Shown: positions 9,745 to 19,126, counted from the first letter of the stretch. The stretch: DNA of 64,000 bases from Leptolinea sp. HRD-7 (GCA_024363285.1 AP024710.1:1245001-1309000); one strand, 5' to 3'. Program-made: numbers and translations. Notes: generated by a model from the sequence alone, not told the origin.

Positions 9745-10377
9745 ATGCAAGGCAGTACTTCCGGTAAAGAACTAACAGCAGCACAGATATGGTCAGTAGA
9801 AAAGGGCGAAAAACGCTCTGTAAATGTGATCCATATAGTGATCACCGCGTTGTTAATAGGTATTGGTTTTGTTGTAGGCGCTTTTGGTAGTATCAGTTTT
9901 CCCCTTGGTTTTGGGGTAAATTTCTTCTGGACCGGTATTGCCGTTCAACAGGTGGGATCTATCTGGTTTGGAATGTGGGGTGTGATCGCCGGTGCCATCT
10001 TCCCGTTCTTTTCGAACGCGATTTCAGGCACTCCGTTTTATGTTTCACTGGCATATATCCCCGCCAACTTTGTTCAGGGCTTCTTACCGGCATGGGCTTT
10101 CCGCTTTTTTAAAGCTGATCCCCGTCTGAAAACCGGTCGTGATTATTTAATATTGCTGGGTGCCATGATCGTTTCATCCGCTTTCGGAGCGTTATGGTCA
10201 CCGTTGGTGGTTCTGAAGGGTTTTGGCCTGCTAACAACGGATTCTGTCCCTATGTTCATCTGGGGCTGGTTTGGTGGAAATGTGGTCGCCGGATTGGTGT
10301 TCAACTTCATCCTTCTGAAAGCGTTATCACCCGTGGTAATAAAGACGGCAGCGTTTGTAAAGAAGTGGTGGGCGTAA
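9745..10377 (+). CDS. ECF transporter S (substrate-binding) component
   Basis: A 210-residue integral membrane protein with about six hydrophobic segments after a 25-residue polar N-terminus. It directly precedes genes for an EcfT protein and two ECF ATPases, so it is read as the dedicated S component of a group I ECF importer. The substrate (vitamin or metal class) cannot be told from the sequence; no thiamine, biotin or riboflavin S-component motif was recognised. A GGAGG ribosome site precedes the ATG. Glycine-rich, aromatic helices are consistent with known S-component folds. Confidence 0.78.
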   Translation: MQGSTSGKELTAAQIWSVEKGEKRSVNVIHIVITALLIGIGFVVGAFGSISFPLGFGVNFFWTGIAVQQVGSIWFGMWGVIAGAIFPFFSNAISGTPFYVSLAYIPANFVQGFLPAWAFRFFKADPRLKTGRDYLILLGAMIVSSAFGALWSPLVVLKGFGLLTTDSVPMFIWGWFGGNVVAGLVFNFILLKALSPVVIKTAAFVKKWWA

Positions 10378-10449
10378 CATCCAATTGATTAATTGACCGT
10401 TCAATGAGCGGGGGTGAAAACCCCCGCCTTTCACATTAAGGGAAGCCGT

Positions 10450-11307
10450 ATGAACAAAACTTTACTGGGTTATGTTCCGGAACAATCGCCGATTTATGTT
10501 GTGCATCCATTTGTAAAACTTTTTTTCATGTTAGTGGTAAGCCTGTTCCCGATTGTGATTTACGCTCCAGAATGGAACGCGTTGATAATGTTGGTTATTA
10601 TTCTTTTGATGTGGTATTCCCGGGTGGATATGAAAACGTTAAAAATCTATGTACCCGTCGCCATATCAATGGGAACCATCATTCTGATCTCATATACCGT
10701 GCTTGGCGGTAATCACCCGGAATTCCGTCTGCTGGTTCGGTTTGCCGGTATAAATTTTTACTGGGAGCGGATACGAGACGGATTGGTCGTCTACTTCCGG
10801 ATTCTGCCGATGATCTTTACGATGGTCTTTTTTCTCAGCACATCCCGAGAAAGGGATGTCATTGTGGCCATGCGGTTTGTAAAAATCCCATTTGTAGTCA
10901 CCTACGTGTTTGCCATGGCCTTGCGTTCTGCCGGACTGGTGTTGGAAGATTTCTTTATTATTCGCCAGGCTGAACAGGCACGAGGGTTTGATACAACCGG
11001 AAAATCACTCTGGTACAAGATTCGTAAGTACATAATGTATATGATTCCGCTTTTTGCTCTTTCTCTTCGCCGGGCTGAAGAGTTCACCAATGCTCTGGTG
11101 GCGCGTGGTTACGCGTTTACCGGTGAAGCGGCCAGGGTGAAACGTCCGGATTATGTTCTAACACACTATACCTTTAAGACCCTTGATATGTCGTTGACAG
11201 CAGCCATTTCGGCGATTTTCTTGATCATCTTGATTCTCCGGTATGGCTACGGCTATTTTACATTGGATACATCCGTGTTCATTTCCTGGTTAAGCCGGGT
11301 GCTGTGA
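10450..11307 (+). CDS. ecfT: ECF transporter transmembrane protein EcfT
   Basis: About 285 residues with several membrane helices in the N-terminal half and a cytoplasmic coupling region. The two short Ala-Arg-Gly signatures typical of EcfT are present: QARGFDTTG near residue 185 and LVARGYAFTG near 222. They dock on the ATPases and transmit ATP-driven movement to the S component. The MNKTLL start is preferred over an in-frame ATG 36 nt earlier because it matches the family start and follows GGGAAG. It ends 10 nt before the first ATPase gene. Confidence 0.9.
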   Translation: MNKTLLGYVPEQSPIYVVHPFVKLFFMLVVSLFPIVIYAPEWNALIMLVIILLMWYSRVDMKTLKIYVPVAISMGTIILISYTVLGGNHPEFRLLVRFAGINFYWERIRDGLVVYFRILPMIFTMVFFLSTSRERDVIVAMRFVKIPFVVTYVFAMALRSAGLVLEDFFIIRQAEQARGFDTTGKSLWYKIRKYIMYMIPLFALSLRRAEEFTNALVARGYAFTGEAARVKRPDYVLTHYTFKTLDMSLTAAISAIFLIILILRYGYGYFTLDTSVFISWLSRVL

Positions 11308-11317
11308 CGGAGGCCGA

Positions 11318-12169
11318 ATGAGTTCCATCATCCAAATTAAAGATTTTACCTGGCGATATATAAGCGCCGATAAACCGGCTGTTAAGAATATTAATCTAAC
11401 AATTGATGAAGGTAAGTTTGTGGGAGTTATCGGTCAAAACGGCGCCGGCAAAACATCACTGGCTTACGCGATAGATGGCCTGATCCCCGGGCAGTATCAC
11501 GGGGTTAAAGAAGGTGAGGTAAATGTTCTAGGAACAGAAGTTGAGCAATTTCATAAAGGTATGCTTCAACAGGTTGTTGGCATGGTGTTCGCGGATCCCG
11601 AGGCGCAATTCACGGCGATGACCGTTGAAGACGAACTGGTATTTGGGATGGAAAACCTGGGGATGTCTATCCCGGAAATTAAAGAAAGATTGGAATGGGT
11701 CTGTACCTTAACCGATATGACCCCGTTGCTTGCAAAACCACCATACGAGATTTCGGGCGGACAAAAACAACGGGTAGCTCTGGCGGCAGTTCTTGCTATG
11801 ACCCCCCGGGTAATGATCCTCGATGAACCAACATCCATGTTGGACCCGTACAGCCGAAAACGGGTGTTTGATGTGCTGGGAAAATTGAAACATGAGAACA
11901 AAATGACAGTCATTGTCATTGAACACAGCCTGGAAAACTTGATCCCTCTGGCGGATGAAATGATCTTGATGTCACATGGTGAATTGATTCGGCATCAGGA
12001 AACACATGAATTCTTCCAGGATATCGATTTTCTCCTGACAAATGGCGTCTACCCACCGGAGACTCCTCTTTTCTTCCATGAGTTGAGAAAACGAGGGTAT
12101 TACAAGGGACCCATACCGGTTACGAATGAAGAAGCCATCAAGGTTTTTCCCTGTAAGACGGGTGGATAG
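11318..12169 (+). CDS. ECF transporter ATPase, first copy (EcfA1-like)
   Basis: A 283-residue ABC ATPase. Visible motifs are Walker A GQNGAGKT (about 39-46), signature SGGQKQR (about 145), Walker B VMILDEP and the H-loop histidine in VIEHS. The Q-loop is unusual: the usual FQNPD becomes FADPE near residue 90, so the conserved glutamine is missing. It is translated between EcfT and the second ATPase with 10-nt gaps, as expected for a fixed-stoichiometry module. It probably pairs with the next ATPase as a heterodimer. Confidence 0.92.
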   Translation: MSSIIQIKDFTWRYISADKPAVKNINLTIDEGKFVGVIGQNGAGKTSLAYAIDGLIPGQYHGVKEGEVNVLGTEVEQFHKGMLQQVVGMVFADPEAQFTAMTVEDELVFGMENLGMSIPEIKERLEWVCTLTDMTPLLAKPPYEISGGQKQRVALAAVLAMTPRVMILDEPTSMLDPYSRKRVFDVLGKLKHENKMTVIVIEHSLENLIPLADEMILMSHGELIRHQETHEFFQDIDFLLTNGVYPPETPLFFHELRKRGYYKGPIPVTNEEAIKVFPCKTGG

Positions 12170-12179
12170 GAGAGCGAAT

Positions 12180-13016
12180 ATGAATGAAAAAAAGCCGTTT
12201 GTTGAAGTTCGTGACCTGACCTATTCGTATGAAGACGGCACTCAGGCTTTGAAAGGCATTAACCTCACGATTTCTGAAGGAGAGTTTATTGCGTTTATCG
12301 GTCAAAACGGGTCAGGTAAAACCACATTGTCAAAATGTTTGAATGGGTTGTTCAAACCAACCACCGGAAGCGTATTGGTAGACGGGTTGGATTCAAAAAC
12401 GACATCCATAGTTCAAATGGTCAAACGGGTAGGATATGTTTTTCAAAATCCGGACCACCAGTTATTTAATAATAATTGCATGGATGAAATTGCGTATGGT
12501 CCGCGCAATATCGGTCTTTCTGAAGAAGAAGTTCAAGAACGCGTAATCGAAGCGGCCGAAGTGGTAGGATTGAACTCCATTTATTTCCATGAGCACCCAT
12601 TCTTTTTGAATAAGGGAATGCGCCAGCGTGTGGCAATCGCTTCAATTCTGGCTTTGAAACCGAAATTGATTATTGTGGATGAACCAACCACCGGGCAGGA
12701 TGTGCGCCAATCGCTGGAAATTATGGATTTCTTAACAGACCTTAATCGGAATCATGGGCATATTGTCATTTTTGTCACGCATGACATGCCCATCGTTTCT
12801 CGCTATGCTCGCCGGGTGGTGATGATGGGCGGTGGACAAATCATCGTGGATGGACATCCCGCGGATGTATATGCCCAGACAGAAAACCTGGCAAAAGCAT
12901 TTGTTGAACCGCCGCAAATCACACAGTTGGCCCAATTATTAAAAAATCGGGGGTTTAACCCTGGCACACTTTCAGTGACAGAAATGGTAGACCAGTATCA
13001 AAAGTATTGTGTGTAA
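12180..13016 (+). CDS. ECF transporter ATPase, second copy (EcfA2-like)
   Basis: About 278 residues, starting at the ATG preceded by AGGAGAG. An ORF extension overlapping the previous gene is not needed. Walker A GQNGSGKT (about 40-47), Q-loop FQNPDHQ, Walker B LIIVDEP and H-loop FVTHD are all intact. The ABC signature is degenerate: the LSGGQ region reads LNKGMRQR near residue 143. Together with the Q-loop change in its partner this would make one of the two ATP sites non-canonical. Last gene of the ECF operon. Confidence 0.92.
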   Translation: MNEKKPFVEVRDLTYSYEDGTQALKGINLTISEGEFIAFIGQNGSGKTTLSKCLNGLFKPTTGSVLVDGLDSKTTSIVQMVKRVGYVFQNPDHQLFNNNCMDEIAYGPRNIGLSEEEVQERVIEAAEVVGLNSIYFHEHPFFLNKGMRQRVAIASILALKPKLIIVDEPTTGQDVRQSLEIMDFLTDLNRNHGHIVIFVTHDMPIVSRYARRVVMMGGGQIIVDGHPADVYAQTENLAKAFVEPPQITQLAQLLKNRGFNPGTLSVTEMVDQYQKYCV

Positions 13017-13021
13017 AAAGA

Positions 13022-13052
13022 GAAACCGGAAGGGCAACATCCTTCCGGTTTC
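13022..13052 (+). terminator. Terminator after ECF operon
   Basis: A 12-bp stem, GAAACCGGAAGG and CCTTCCGGTTTC, with a 7-nt loop lies directly after the second ATPase gene. The following sequence is only partly T-rich. Confidence 0.65.
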
Positions 13053-13078
13053 AGTACCTCTTTTCATAATTAAGGGTT

Positions 13079-13873
13079 ATGATGTTCAACATCTCACTTT
13101 CAGGTATTGGCATCATGACGGAACACCCCTACATCTATCAGACGAAAATTCCGGTACGTTCATTTGAATGTGACATTAACCGCCGATGGAAACCAGCGTC
13201 TTTTTTTCAACATTTGACCGAAACAGCCGGCCATCACGCTGAAAAACTCGGCTGCGGGTTTGACGTGATGTTGGCCCGTGATCTTTTCTGGGTTCACTCG
13301 CGGATGAAGATCAAATTTCTGCGTTTTCCAACCGATGGAGAGAAGATCACTATAACAACCTGGCCGAAAACCATCCAACAGAAACTGTTCTTTGTGCGAG
13401 ATTACCAGATACACGCGGAAGATGGGGAACTGTTAGCGGCGGCTTCATCTGCCTGGCTTGTGATCAACGCCACAGAAAGACGAATGGTTCCACCTCTATC
13501 GACAGGGCTTGACCTGCCCTGCATTCCTGATAAAACGGCTTTGGAAGGAACTCTTGACCGCCTGTCAGTGGGTGAGGGCGGTGATGAACGACTGAAGTTA
13601 ACAGCGAACTATTCTTCTATTGATATGTTGGGACACGTCAATAACAGCCGCTACGTGGAATGGATATGCGATTCATTTCCAATGGAACGGTATAAGAACC
13701 AACAATTGGATTGGCTACAGATCAATTATGACAAAGAGATCCGTCCGGGAGAGGATGTCTCTGTGTTTTTACAGGAACCGGATGGCGAACCATCAAAATG
13801 GGCTGTGGCCGGTAGGAATATGTCTAACGGCACCAGAGCGTTTGAAGCCGTAGGGCAGTGGAAACAACCATAA
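13079..13873 (+). CDS. Acyl-ACP thioesterase
   Basis: A 264-residue double hot-dog thioesterase of the acyl-ACP family (plant FatA/FatB relatives, common in anaerobes). The first half has YQTKIPVRSFECDINRRW and FWVHSRMKIKF. The second half begins near residue 180 with YSSIDMLGHVNNSRYVEW, matching the catalytic Asp/His/Asn region of the family. It releases fatty acids from ACP. Start is uncertain: two adjacent ATGs at 13079 and 13082 follow AAGGG, and a later ATG at 13115 begins the conserved part. Confidence 0.88.
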   Translation: MMFNISLSGIGIMTEHPYIYQTKIPVRSFECDINRRWKPASFFQHLTETAGHHAEKLGCGFDVMLARDLFWVHSRMKIKFLRFPTDGEKITITTWPKTIQQKLFFVRDYQIHAEDGELLAAASSAWLVINATERRMVPPLSTGLDLPCIPDKTALEGTLDRLSVGEGGDERLKLTANYSSIDMLGHVNNSRYVEWICDSFPMERYKNQQLDWLQINYDKEIRPGEDVSVFLQEPDGEPSKWAVAGRNMSNGTRAFEAVGQWKQP

Positions 13874-13956
13874 ATTTCGCGATGTTCGAAAAACAACAGC
13901 CATTAATGGAACTCTGACATAAGAAGTGAACCCTTCAGATTAATCATTTGATTTGA

Positions 13957-14556
13957 TTACAACTCATCGGTCAATTGCATCAACACAGGACGGGCGGCCA
14001 GAATTGCCCGCGCCCGGTGACTTAATCGGTTTTTTTCTTCCATACTTAATTCCGCCATAGTTCGGGTTAGTCCCTCAACCTGGAAGATCGGATCGTACCC
14101 GAAGCCGTTAGTACCGCGTTCTTCGGGGATGATCTCGCCCCGGCATTCACCATCCAGTGTAAAAGTACGTCCATCTGGTGTGGCGATAACCACGGTGCTT
14201 CGGAAGGCAGCCAGCCAGGGTTGAGGAAAATTTTTTAACTTCTCCAACAGAAATCTTCGCCGTTCCGCGTCAGTAGCGCCAGGTTTGCCTGAAAAGCGGG
14301 CGGAGTAAATACCAGGCTGGCCGCCCAACGCGTCCACTTCTAACCCGGAATCGTCAGCCAGAGTCACCAAACCGCTTACCTGACAGTACGCCAGGGCTTT
14401 CTTCAGCGAATTTTCCGCGTATGTGGTGCCGTCTTCTTCAACATCCAGTTCGATCCCAATATCCGCCGGTAGAACGGCATCCAGTGGTATATCTTGAAGT
14501 AAAGCCATGATCTCAGCCAGTTTGCCTTTGTTCGAGCTTGCAATAAGTAATCGCAT
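13957..14556 (-). CDS. rdgB: XTP/dITP pyrophosphatase (RdgB/HAM1)
   Basis: About 199 residues. The start MRLLIASSNKGK with the SSNKGKLAEI motif is the family N-terminus, so the ATG at 14556 is preferred to one 12 nt upstream. Further motifs are TLADDSGLEVDALGGQPGIYSARFSG near residue 68, and GFGYDPIFQ with MAELSMEEKNRLSHR near the end. The enzyme hydrolyses non-canonical purine nucleoside triphosphates (XTP, ITP, dITP) to keep them out of nucleic acids. Divergent from the DUF177 gene. Confidence 0.94.
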   Translation of the reverse strand: MRLLIASSNKGKLAEIMALLQDIPLDAVLPADIGIELDVEEDGTTYAENSLKKALAYCQVSGLVTLADDSGLEVDALGGQPGIYSARFSGKPGATDAERRRFLLEKLKNFPQPWLAAFRSTVVIATPDGRTFTLDGECRGEIIPEERGTNGFGYDPIFQVEGLTRTMAELSMEEKNRLSHRARAILAARPVLMQLTDEL

Positions 14557-14593
14557 AATCCCTGCCATTTTTGAATAAGAATAGAATAAGTCG

Positions 14594-14621
14594 TTGACTT
14601 TAATTTTCGGCGTGCTATAAT
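14594..14621 (+). promoter_or_regulatory. Promoter of DUF177-sigma factor unit
   Basis: TTGACT (14594-14599) and TATAAT (14616-14621) with a 16-bp spacer make a near-consensus housekeeping promoter. It points at the DUF177 gene and, through it, the sigma factor gene. Confidence 0.8.
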
Positions 14622-14656
14622 TTCGTATATCTTATTAATTTAACTTTGGGACTCCT

Positions 14657-15124
14657 TTGGCACAAAACCGCTTTCCCCTTCGGATCAATGTAGGCTTTCT
14701 GCTCAACGCACCTATCAGCACGAGCCGAGAGATAAGTTTTGATCTTCCATCAATAAAACTTGGCGAAGACCTCGATCTGAAAAACCTGATTGGAAAAGTA
14801 AATCTGACTCGAACACCCAAAGGAATTCTCGTGGAAGCGGATTTTTCATCGAGCATGTTTGTTGAATGTGTGCGCTGTCTCGAAGAATATGACCAGAAAT
14901 TACATACCGTTTTCAGTGAATTGTATGCATTTCACGAGAACTCTGTAACAGAATCCGGGCTTATTGTACCGGAAGACGCGAATATCGACCTGTTGACAGT
15001 CTTGAGAGAATATTTTTTGATCGAGGTGCCTATCAAGTTGATATGCAAAGAAGATTGTAAAGGTCTTTGTTCGGAGTGTGGTGAAAATCTCAATTACAAC
15101 ACGTGCGAACACCAGGTTCATTAA
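14657..15124 (+). CDS. DUF177 (YceD-like) protein
   Basis: A 155-residue DUF177 protein read from a TTG start about 35 nt after the predicted -10 box. The domain includes the family CVRCLEEY motif near residue 75 and a C-terminal cysteine group, CKEDCKGLCSECGENLN, likely to bind a metal. The family is linked to 23S rRNA accumulation and ribosome assembly and normally precedes rpmF (L32). Here no rpmF follows; the next gene is the primary sigma factor, 31 nt downstream. Confidence 0.85.
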   Translation: MAQNRFPLRINVGFLLNAPISTSREISFDLPSIKLGEDLDLKNLIGKVNLTRTPKGILVEADFSSSMFVECVRCLEEYDQKLHTVFSELYAFHENSVTESGLIVPEDANIDLLTVLREYFLIEVPIKLICKEDCKGLCSECGENLNYNTCEHQVH

Positions 15125-15155
15125 AATGGTGCAGCCATAACGAGGAGGGAAGGGC

Positions 15156-16331
15156 ATGGCAAATCCGGCAAGACGGCGTAAAAATACCCAGATCCTCGGC
15201 ATGTTGTTGGAAAAAGCCGATGTTCAGGGGTACCTGACAACAGAAGATCTTATGGAAGCCTATCCTGAAGTCTCCGCAGACGCGGAACGCTTGGAAGCGG
15301 TGATGATGGCATTACGCCGCCGGGGTATTGAGTTCCTCGATGGAAACTCAGATATCGCCGATTCCAGTGATGAATTGGGAGACTCTGATTTTGACCCGTA
15401 TACCGACCTGGCACCTCTTTCCAGCGAAGATACCATAGGCCTGTACTTAAAAGAAATGTCGCGGGTACCGCTACTGAACGTACAGGAGGAAATGGAACTT
15501 GCCCGGCGAATCGAATCAGGGATAGAAGCCGCGAAGCGTTTGAAGTCCTTCCCGGAAAAAGGCACACCGGAACAGCGCGAAGAACTGGAGCGCACCGCTG
15601 AAGATGGCCTGCGGGCGCGGGAGCACCTGATCAAGGCGAATACCCGGCTGGTTGTTTCAATTGCTAAACGTTACCTGAGCCGGGGTGTGCCTTTCCTTGA
15701 CCTGATCCAGGAGGGTAACCTTGGTCTAATGAAGGCGGTGGAAAAATATGAATACCAGCGTGGTTTCCGCTTTTCCACCTATGCCACCTGGTGGATACGG
15801 CAGACGATCACCCGGTCGATTGCCGATCAGGGGCGGACCATTCGTGTGCCGGTGCACATGGTTGACCGAATACGCCAATTGTACAAGTTGACACATGAGA
15901 TGGAACAAAAATTGGGGCGCGTTCCCACCAATGAAGAGCTCGGCGAAGAAATCGGTGTAAGCCCGAATAAAGTGGACTGGATGTTGCAGGTTTCGTGGCT
16001 TCCGCTCTCACTTGAAAGCCCGATCAATGATGAAGATGATTCTGAATTGGGAATGTTCGTGGAAGATGAGATCACTCCCACACCCATGCAATCAGCTTAT
16101 ACAAATTTGCTGCGCGAAAAGATAGAAGAAGTACTGGCTACATTGCCGCCGCGTGAAGCCCGCATTTTGCGGCTGCGGTTTGGTTTGGATAACGGCCGAA
16201 CATACACACTGGAAGAAGTGGGCAAAAAATTTGGGCTCACCCGTGAGCGTATCCGTCAGATCGAGGGGAAAGCCCTTAGCCGGCTGCGCCACCCGCGCCG
16301 TGCCAGGCAGTTGAAAGATTACGTGCAATGA
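15156..16331 (+). CDS. RNA polymerase primary sigma factor
   Basis: A 391-residue sigma-70 protein. A region 1.1-like N-terminus (about residues 10-65) is followed by an acidic linker, region 1.2 (DTIGLYLKEMSRVPLL), region 2 with FLDLIQEGNLGLMKAVEKY and FSTYATWWIRQTITR, region 3, and region 4 with the helix-turn-helix EEVGKKFGLTRERIRQIE. The region 1.1 segment and the consensus promoters around it suggest the housekeeping RpoD/SigA. An alternative group 2 sigma cannot be excluded. Strong GAGGAGGGAAGG ribosome site. Confidence 0.92.
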   Translation: MANPARRRKNTQILGMLLEKADVQGYLTTEDLMEAYPEVSADAERLEAVMMALRRRGIEFLDGNSDIADSSDELGDSDFDPYTDLAPLSSEDTIGLYLKEMSRVPLLNVQEEMELARRIESGIEAAKRLKSFPEKGTPEQREELERTAEDGLRAREHLIKANTRLVVSIAKRYLSRGVPFLDLIQEGNLGLMKAVEKYEYQRGFRFSTYATWWIRQTITRSIADQGRTIRVPVHMVDRIRQLYKLTHEMEQKLGRVPTNEELGEEIGVSPNKVDWMLQVSWLPLSLESPINDEDDSELGMFVEDEITPTPMQSAYTNLLREKIEEVLATLPPREARILRLRFGLDNGRTYTLEEVGKKFGLTRERIRQIEGKALSRLRHPRRARQLKDYVQ

Positions 16332-16341
16332 TACGCTTGTA

Positions 16342-16361
16342 GGTTGGGGCATGACCCAACC
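16342..16361 (+). terminator. Hairpin after sigma factor gene
   Basis: AGGTTGGG and CCCAACCT form an 8-bp stem just after the sigma factor stop codon. There is no T-tract, so it is a weak terminator candidate only. The rest of the gap to 16488 shows nothing further. Confidence 0.4.
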
Positions 16362-16488
16362 TGAATTGAATTGAAAAGCATCGCTTCTATGCGCAAGTTC
16401 CGTTGAGGTAACGCTGGATGTTCACCCGCGCTTCGTTAAACCGAAGTTCGGCGTAAGTGTCCCTACGGTCAATATGAAAGACGGGAGC

Positions 16489-16998
16489 TTACCACTTTTC
16501 GTAATGGATGCGTTCCGGTTTGAAGCGATGAGGTGGTAATTTCTTTTCGTTTGGGCGACCCATGGCTACCAGCGAAAGCGGGTGAACCGTCAGCGGAAGA
16601 TCGAACAATTTGCGGATCAATGGGATGCGGTCGATCTCAGGATGCAACCCGATCCATACGGCTCCCAGCCCCAACCCATGCGCGGCCAGTAGAATATTTT
16701 CTGTAGCAGCAGCGCAATCCTGCGGCCATCGCCCCGGGTGATTTTCCAGTTTTTCATCGGCACAAACCAGAATAGAAACCTGAGCGTTAGGCAACATACC
16801 GGCATAAGGGTGCATCCGGGCAACCTCATCCATTGTGTTGTGATCGCGAATCACAATAAAATGCCACGGACGGGCATTTCCTGAAGATGGCGCTGCCATA
16901 GCCGCCTGAAGAATGAGTTCAACTTCTTCGTCTGTTACCGGTTCTGTTGTGTATTTGCGGATACTGCGGCGTGAAAGAATAGCTTCCAGAACGTCCAT
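16489..16998 (-). CDS. Nitroreductase family protein
   Basis: A 169-residue FMN-dependent nitroreductase-fold protein. The start MDVLEAILSRRSIRKYT, the AAMAAPSSGNARPWHFIVI segment and LGLGAVWIGL near residue 110 are standard for the family. Physiological substrate unknown. Its ATG directly abuts the stop codon of the YbjN-like gene (TAAATG), so the two are co-translated. Confidence 0.9.
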   Translation of the reverse strand: MDVLEAILSRRSIRKYTTEPVTDEEVELILQAAMAAPSSGNARPWHFIVIRDHNTMDEVARMHPYAGMLPNAQVSILVCADEKLENHPGRWPQDCAAATENILLAAHGLGLGAVWIGLHPEIDRIPLIRKLFDLPLTVHPLSLVAMGRPNEKKLPPHRFKPERIHYEKW

Positions 16999-17460
16999 TT
17001 ATTCCTCCGATTTTTTTATGGCTTCCACCGGGGTTACAGATCCATAAATTACCGAAAGTATTCCTGAAAGGTAGCGGTCCATCGTCCACAGATTGGCATA
17101 AACCAGATTTCGGATGATGGGTCCGGAAAGCGTATCATTTTCCACGTTGATGCTGGTTTTATAGCGGACTTCGCCATCGCTGAAGTCCATCTCGAAATTA
17201 CCAACCTTAAGTCCATAATTGGCACGGGTAAGAAACTCGGCCATTTCCAGGCGTTTATCTTCAGGAACATTCACTGGAAGAACAGAGAAAAAAAAGAAAA
17301 TGGGCTGTTCCTCATGAATCTGAGCGTAACAGGACCATTTTCCATTTTTCCCTTGAAAGGTCATCTGCAAAATGGGTTGGTTTCCGAGCTGCAGGTAATA
17401 CCACTCATCATCCGTAAAGAATTTTTGAATAATAGGGAACAAATCATTCATGGTATTCAT
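16999..17460 (-). CDS. YbjN-like domain protein
   Basis: About 153 residues, resembling the YbjN/bacterial sensory transduction regulator fold: MNDLFPIIQKFFTDDEWYY at the start, then alternating beta strands and the FLTRANYGLKVGNFEMDFSDGEVRYKT core typical of the family. Such proteins look like type III secretion chaperones but have no agreed function. The MNTMND start is favoured over an ORF extension lacking a ribosome site. It is coupled to the nitroreductase gene. Confidence 0.65.
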   Translation of the reverse strand: MNTMNDLFPIIQKFFTDDEWYYLQLGNQPILQMTFQGKNGKWSCYAQIHEEQPIFFFFSVLPVNVPEDKRLEMAEFLTRANYGLKVGNFEMDFSDGEVRYKTSINVENDTLSGPIIRNLVYANLWTMDRYLSGILSVIYGSVTPVEAIKKSEE

Positions 17461-17656
17461 TCTATCATAGGGATAAAATTGGACAAATATTAACCTCAAC
17501 CAGAGTTGAATAATGTTTTATTTTAATCTATTGAAAAAATAAGAGTTTTCTCATAATAGCCGGCAAGTGGGTGTCTTATCCGGATTGTTCAACCGGTGTT
17601 TATGGTAAGATTCACCGCAATAGTGGTACAGATACTGACATTTGTAGTGGGACGCG

Positions 17657-17685
17657 TTGCGAGTGAAATAGCAGCATGCTATAAT
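17657..17685 (+). promoter_or_regulatory. Promoter of rho
   Basis: TTGCGA (17657-17662) and TATAAT (17680-17685) are separated by 17 bp. The predicted transcript starts about 155 nt before the rho start codon, so rho has a long untranslated leader. The rest of the 17500-17845 gap shows no gene. Confidence 0.7.
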
Positions 17686-17845
17686 TTCTTATGTATCGGA
17701 TATCCGCTTGAAGTTTCTAAGATCCGGTACCTTCTCTGGCACACGCCTTACTTTTCCCACCTACTTAAAGACAACTTTTGACTACAAGACCCGTACATCA
17801 AGTAAGGGTAATTTTCTATTTCTCCCTTTCAGAAGAGACTGTCAT

Positions 17846-19126
17846 ATGACCTTGAATGTCCATGAATTGGAAAACTTGTCCCTTTCAAAACTTCGGGAAG
17901 TTGGGAAAGATTTCAATGTTCCCAACGCATCACGCCTGAAGAAAGAAAATCTAATCCTGAAAATCCGCCAGAATGAAGCCGCGCAGGAAGGGCTTGAAGT
18001 GCGTGGCGGTATTCTGGAAGTGTTACAGGAAGGGATAGGATTCCTTCGGCAAAATTATGCTATTGGGCCTGAAGATGTATATGTTTCTCAGGCTCAGCTC
18101 AGGCGGTATGACCTGCGCAGCGGAGACTTCATCATCGGGCAGGTAAGACCTCCCAGGGAATCTGAGCGTCATTACGGTTTATTAAAGGTGGAAACGATCA
18201 ATGGAATTCCATCTGAAGACGTGCAATCTCGCCGACGGTTTGAAGACCTAACCCCCATCTTCCCCGATAAACGATATGACCTGGAAACCGACCGGTCAAT
18301 CCTTTCAACCCGATTGATCAACCTGGTCTCTCCCATTGGACGCGGGCAGCGCGGTATGATCGTATCTCCGCCAAAAGCAGGCAAAACGACCATCCTGAAG
18401 CAAGTTGCCAATGGAATTTCCACCAATTACCCCGATGTTCATTTGATCATCACGCTAATCGGCGAGCGGCCGGAAGAAGTAACCGATATGGATCGTTCTG
18501 TGGATGCCGAAGTGGTGTCATCTACGTTTGATGAACAGGTAACTTCGCATGTTCGCGCGGCTGAAATTGCTCTTGACCGGGCCAAACGTCTGGTCGAGAT
18601 GGGCCGTGATGTGGTTATACTGATGGACTCGCTAACCCGGCTCGCAAGGGCTTATAATCTGGTAGTAAATCCATCCGGCCGTACGCTTTCCGGCGGTATG
18701 GACCCCACCGCGTTGTATCCGCCAAAACGGTTCTTTGGCGCGGCCCGTAACCTGGAAGAAGGTGGATCGCTCACCATCATCTCTACCGCGCTGGTGGATA
18801 CCGGTTCCCGGTTGGATGATGTGGTATATGAAGAGTTCAAAGGTACCGGTAATATGGAACTGCATCTTTCCCGCCGGTTACAGGAAAGGCGGGTTTTTCC
18901 GGCAATAGATATCGAACGGTCTTCCACACGCCGCGAAGAATTATTGCTCGGACCTGATATACTTCAAAGAGTCTGGTTGATGCGGCGTATGTATCTGCAG
19001 ATGATCGCTCCCCCGCCGCAGGGAGCTGGTATGGACCCTTCGGTCGGAACAGAGGCAATTCTTCAGCGAATGACCCGTACGAAGACCAACCAGGAGTTTC
19101 TGGAAAATTTAACGGAGGATACGTGA
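17846..19126 (+). CDS. rho: Transcription termination factor Rho
   Basis: About 426 residues, starting [20 protein letters not shown], the usual Rho N-terminal domain. The RNA-binding cold-shock-like domain ([14 protein letters not shown]) follows. Then come the P-loop SPPKAGKTT near residue 178 and [14 protein letters not shown]. The Q-loop/R-loop ring region is [20 protein letters not shown]. An in-frame upstream extension to 17708 lacks conservation. The hexameric ATPase terminates untranslated transcripts. Its stop codon overlaps the GTG start of the LysM/M23 gene. Confidence 0.96.
   Translation: MTLNVHELENLSLSKLREVGKDFNVPNASRLKKENLILKIRQNEAAQEGLEVRGGILEVLQEGIGFLRQNYAIGPEDVYVSQAQLRRYDLRSGDFIIGQVRPPRESERHYGLLKVETINGIPSEDVQSRRRFEDLTPIFPDKRYDLETDRSILSTRLINLVSPIGRGQRGMIVSPPKAGKTTILKQVANGISTNYPDVHLIITLIGERPEEVTDMDRSVDAEVVSSTFDEQVTSHVRAAEIALDRAKRLVEMGRDVVILMDSLTRLARAYNLVVNPSGRTLSGGMDPTALYPPKRFFGAARNLEEGGSLTIISTALVDTGSRLDDVVYEEFKGTGNMELHLSRRLQERRVFPAIDIERSSTRREELLLGPDILQRVWLMRRMYLQMIAPPPQGAGMDPSVGTEAILQRMTRTKTNQEFLENLTEDT

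Noticed and set aside
12126..12179. N-terminal extension of the second ECF ATPase
   Set aside because: It overlaps the previous gene in another frame and lacks a ribosome site; the ATG at 12180 has AGGAGAG.
17708..17845. N-terminal extension of Rho
   Set aside because: Residues before MTLNVHELE are not Rho-like and the predicted leader covers this region.
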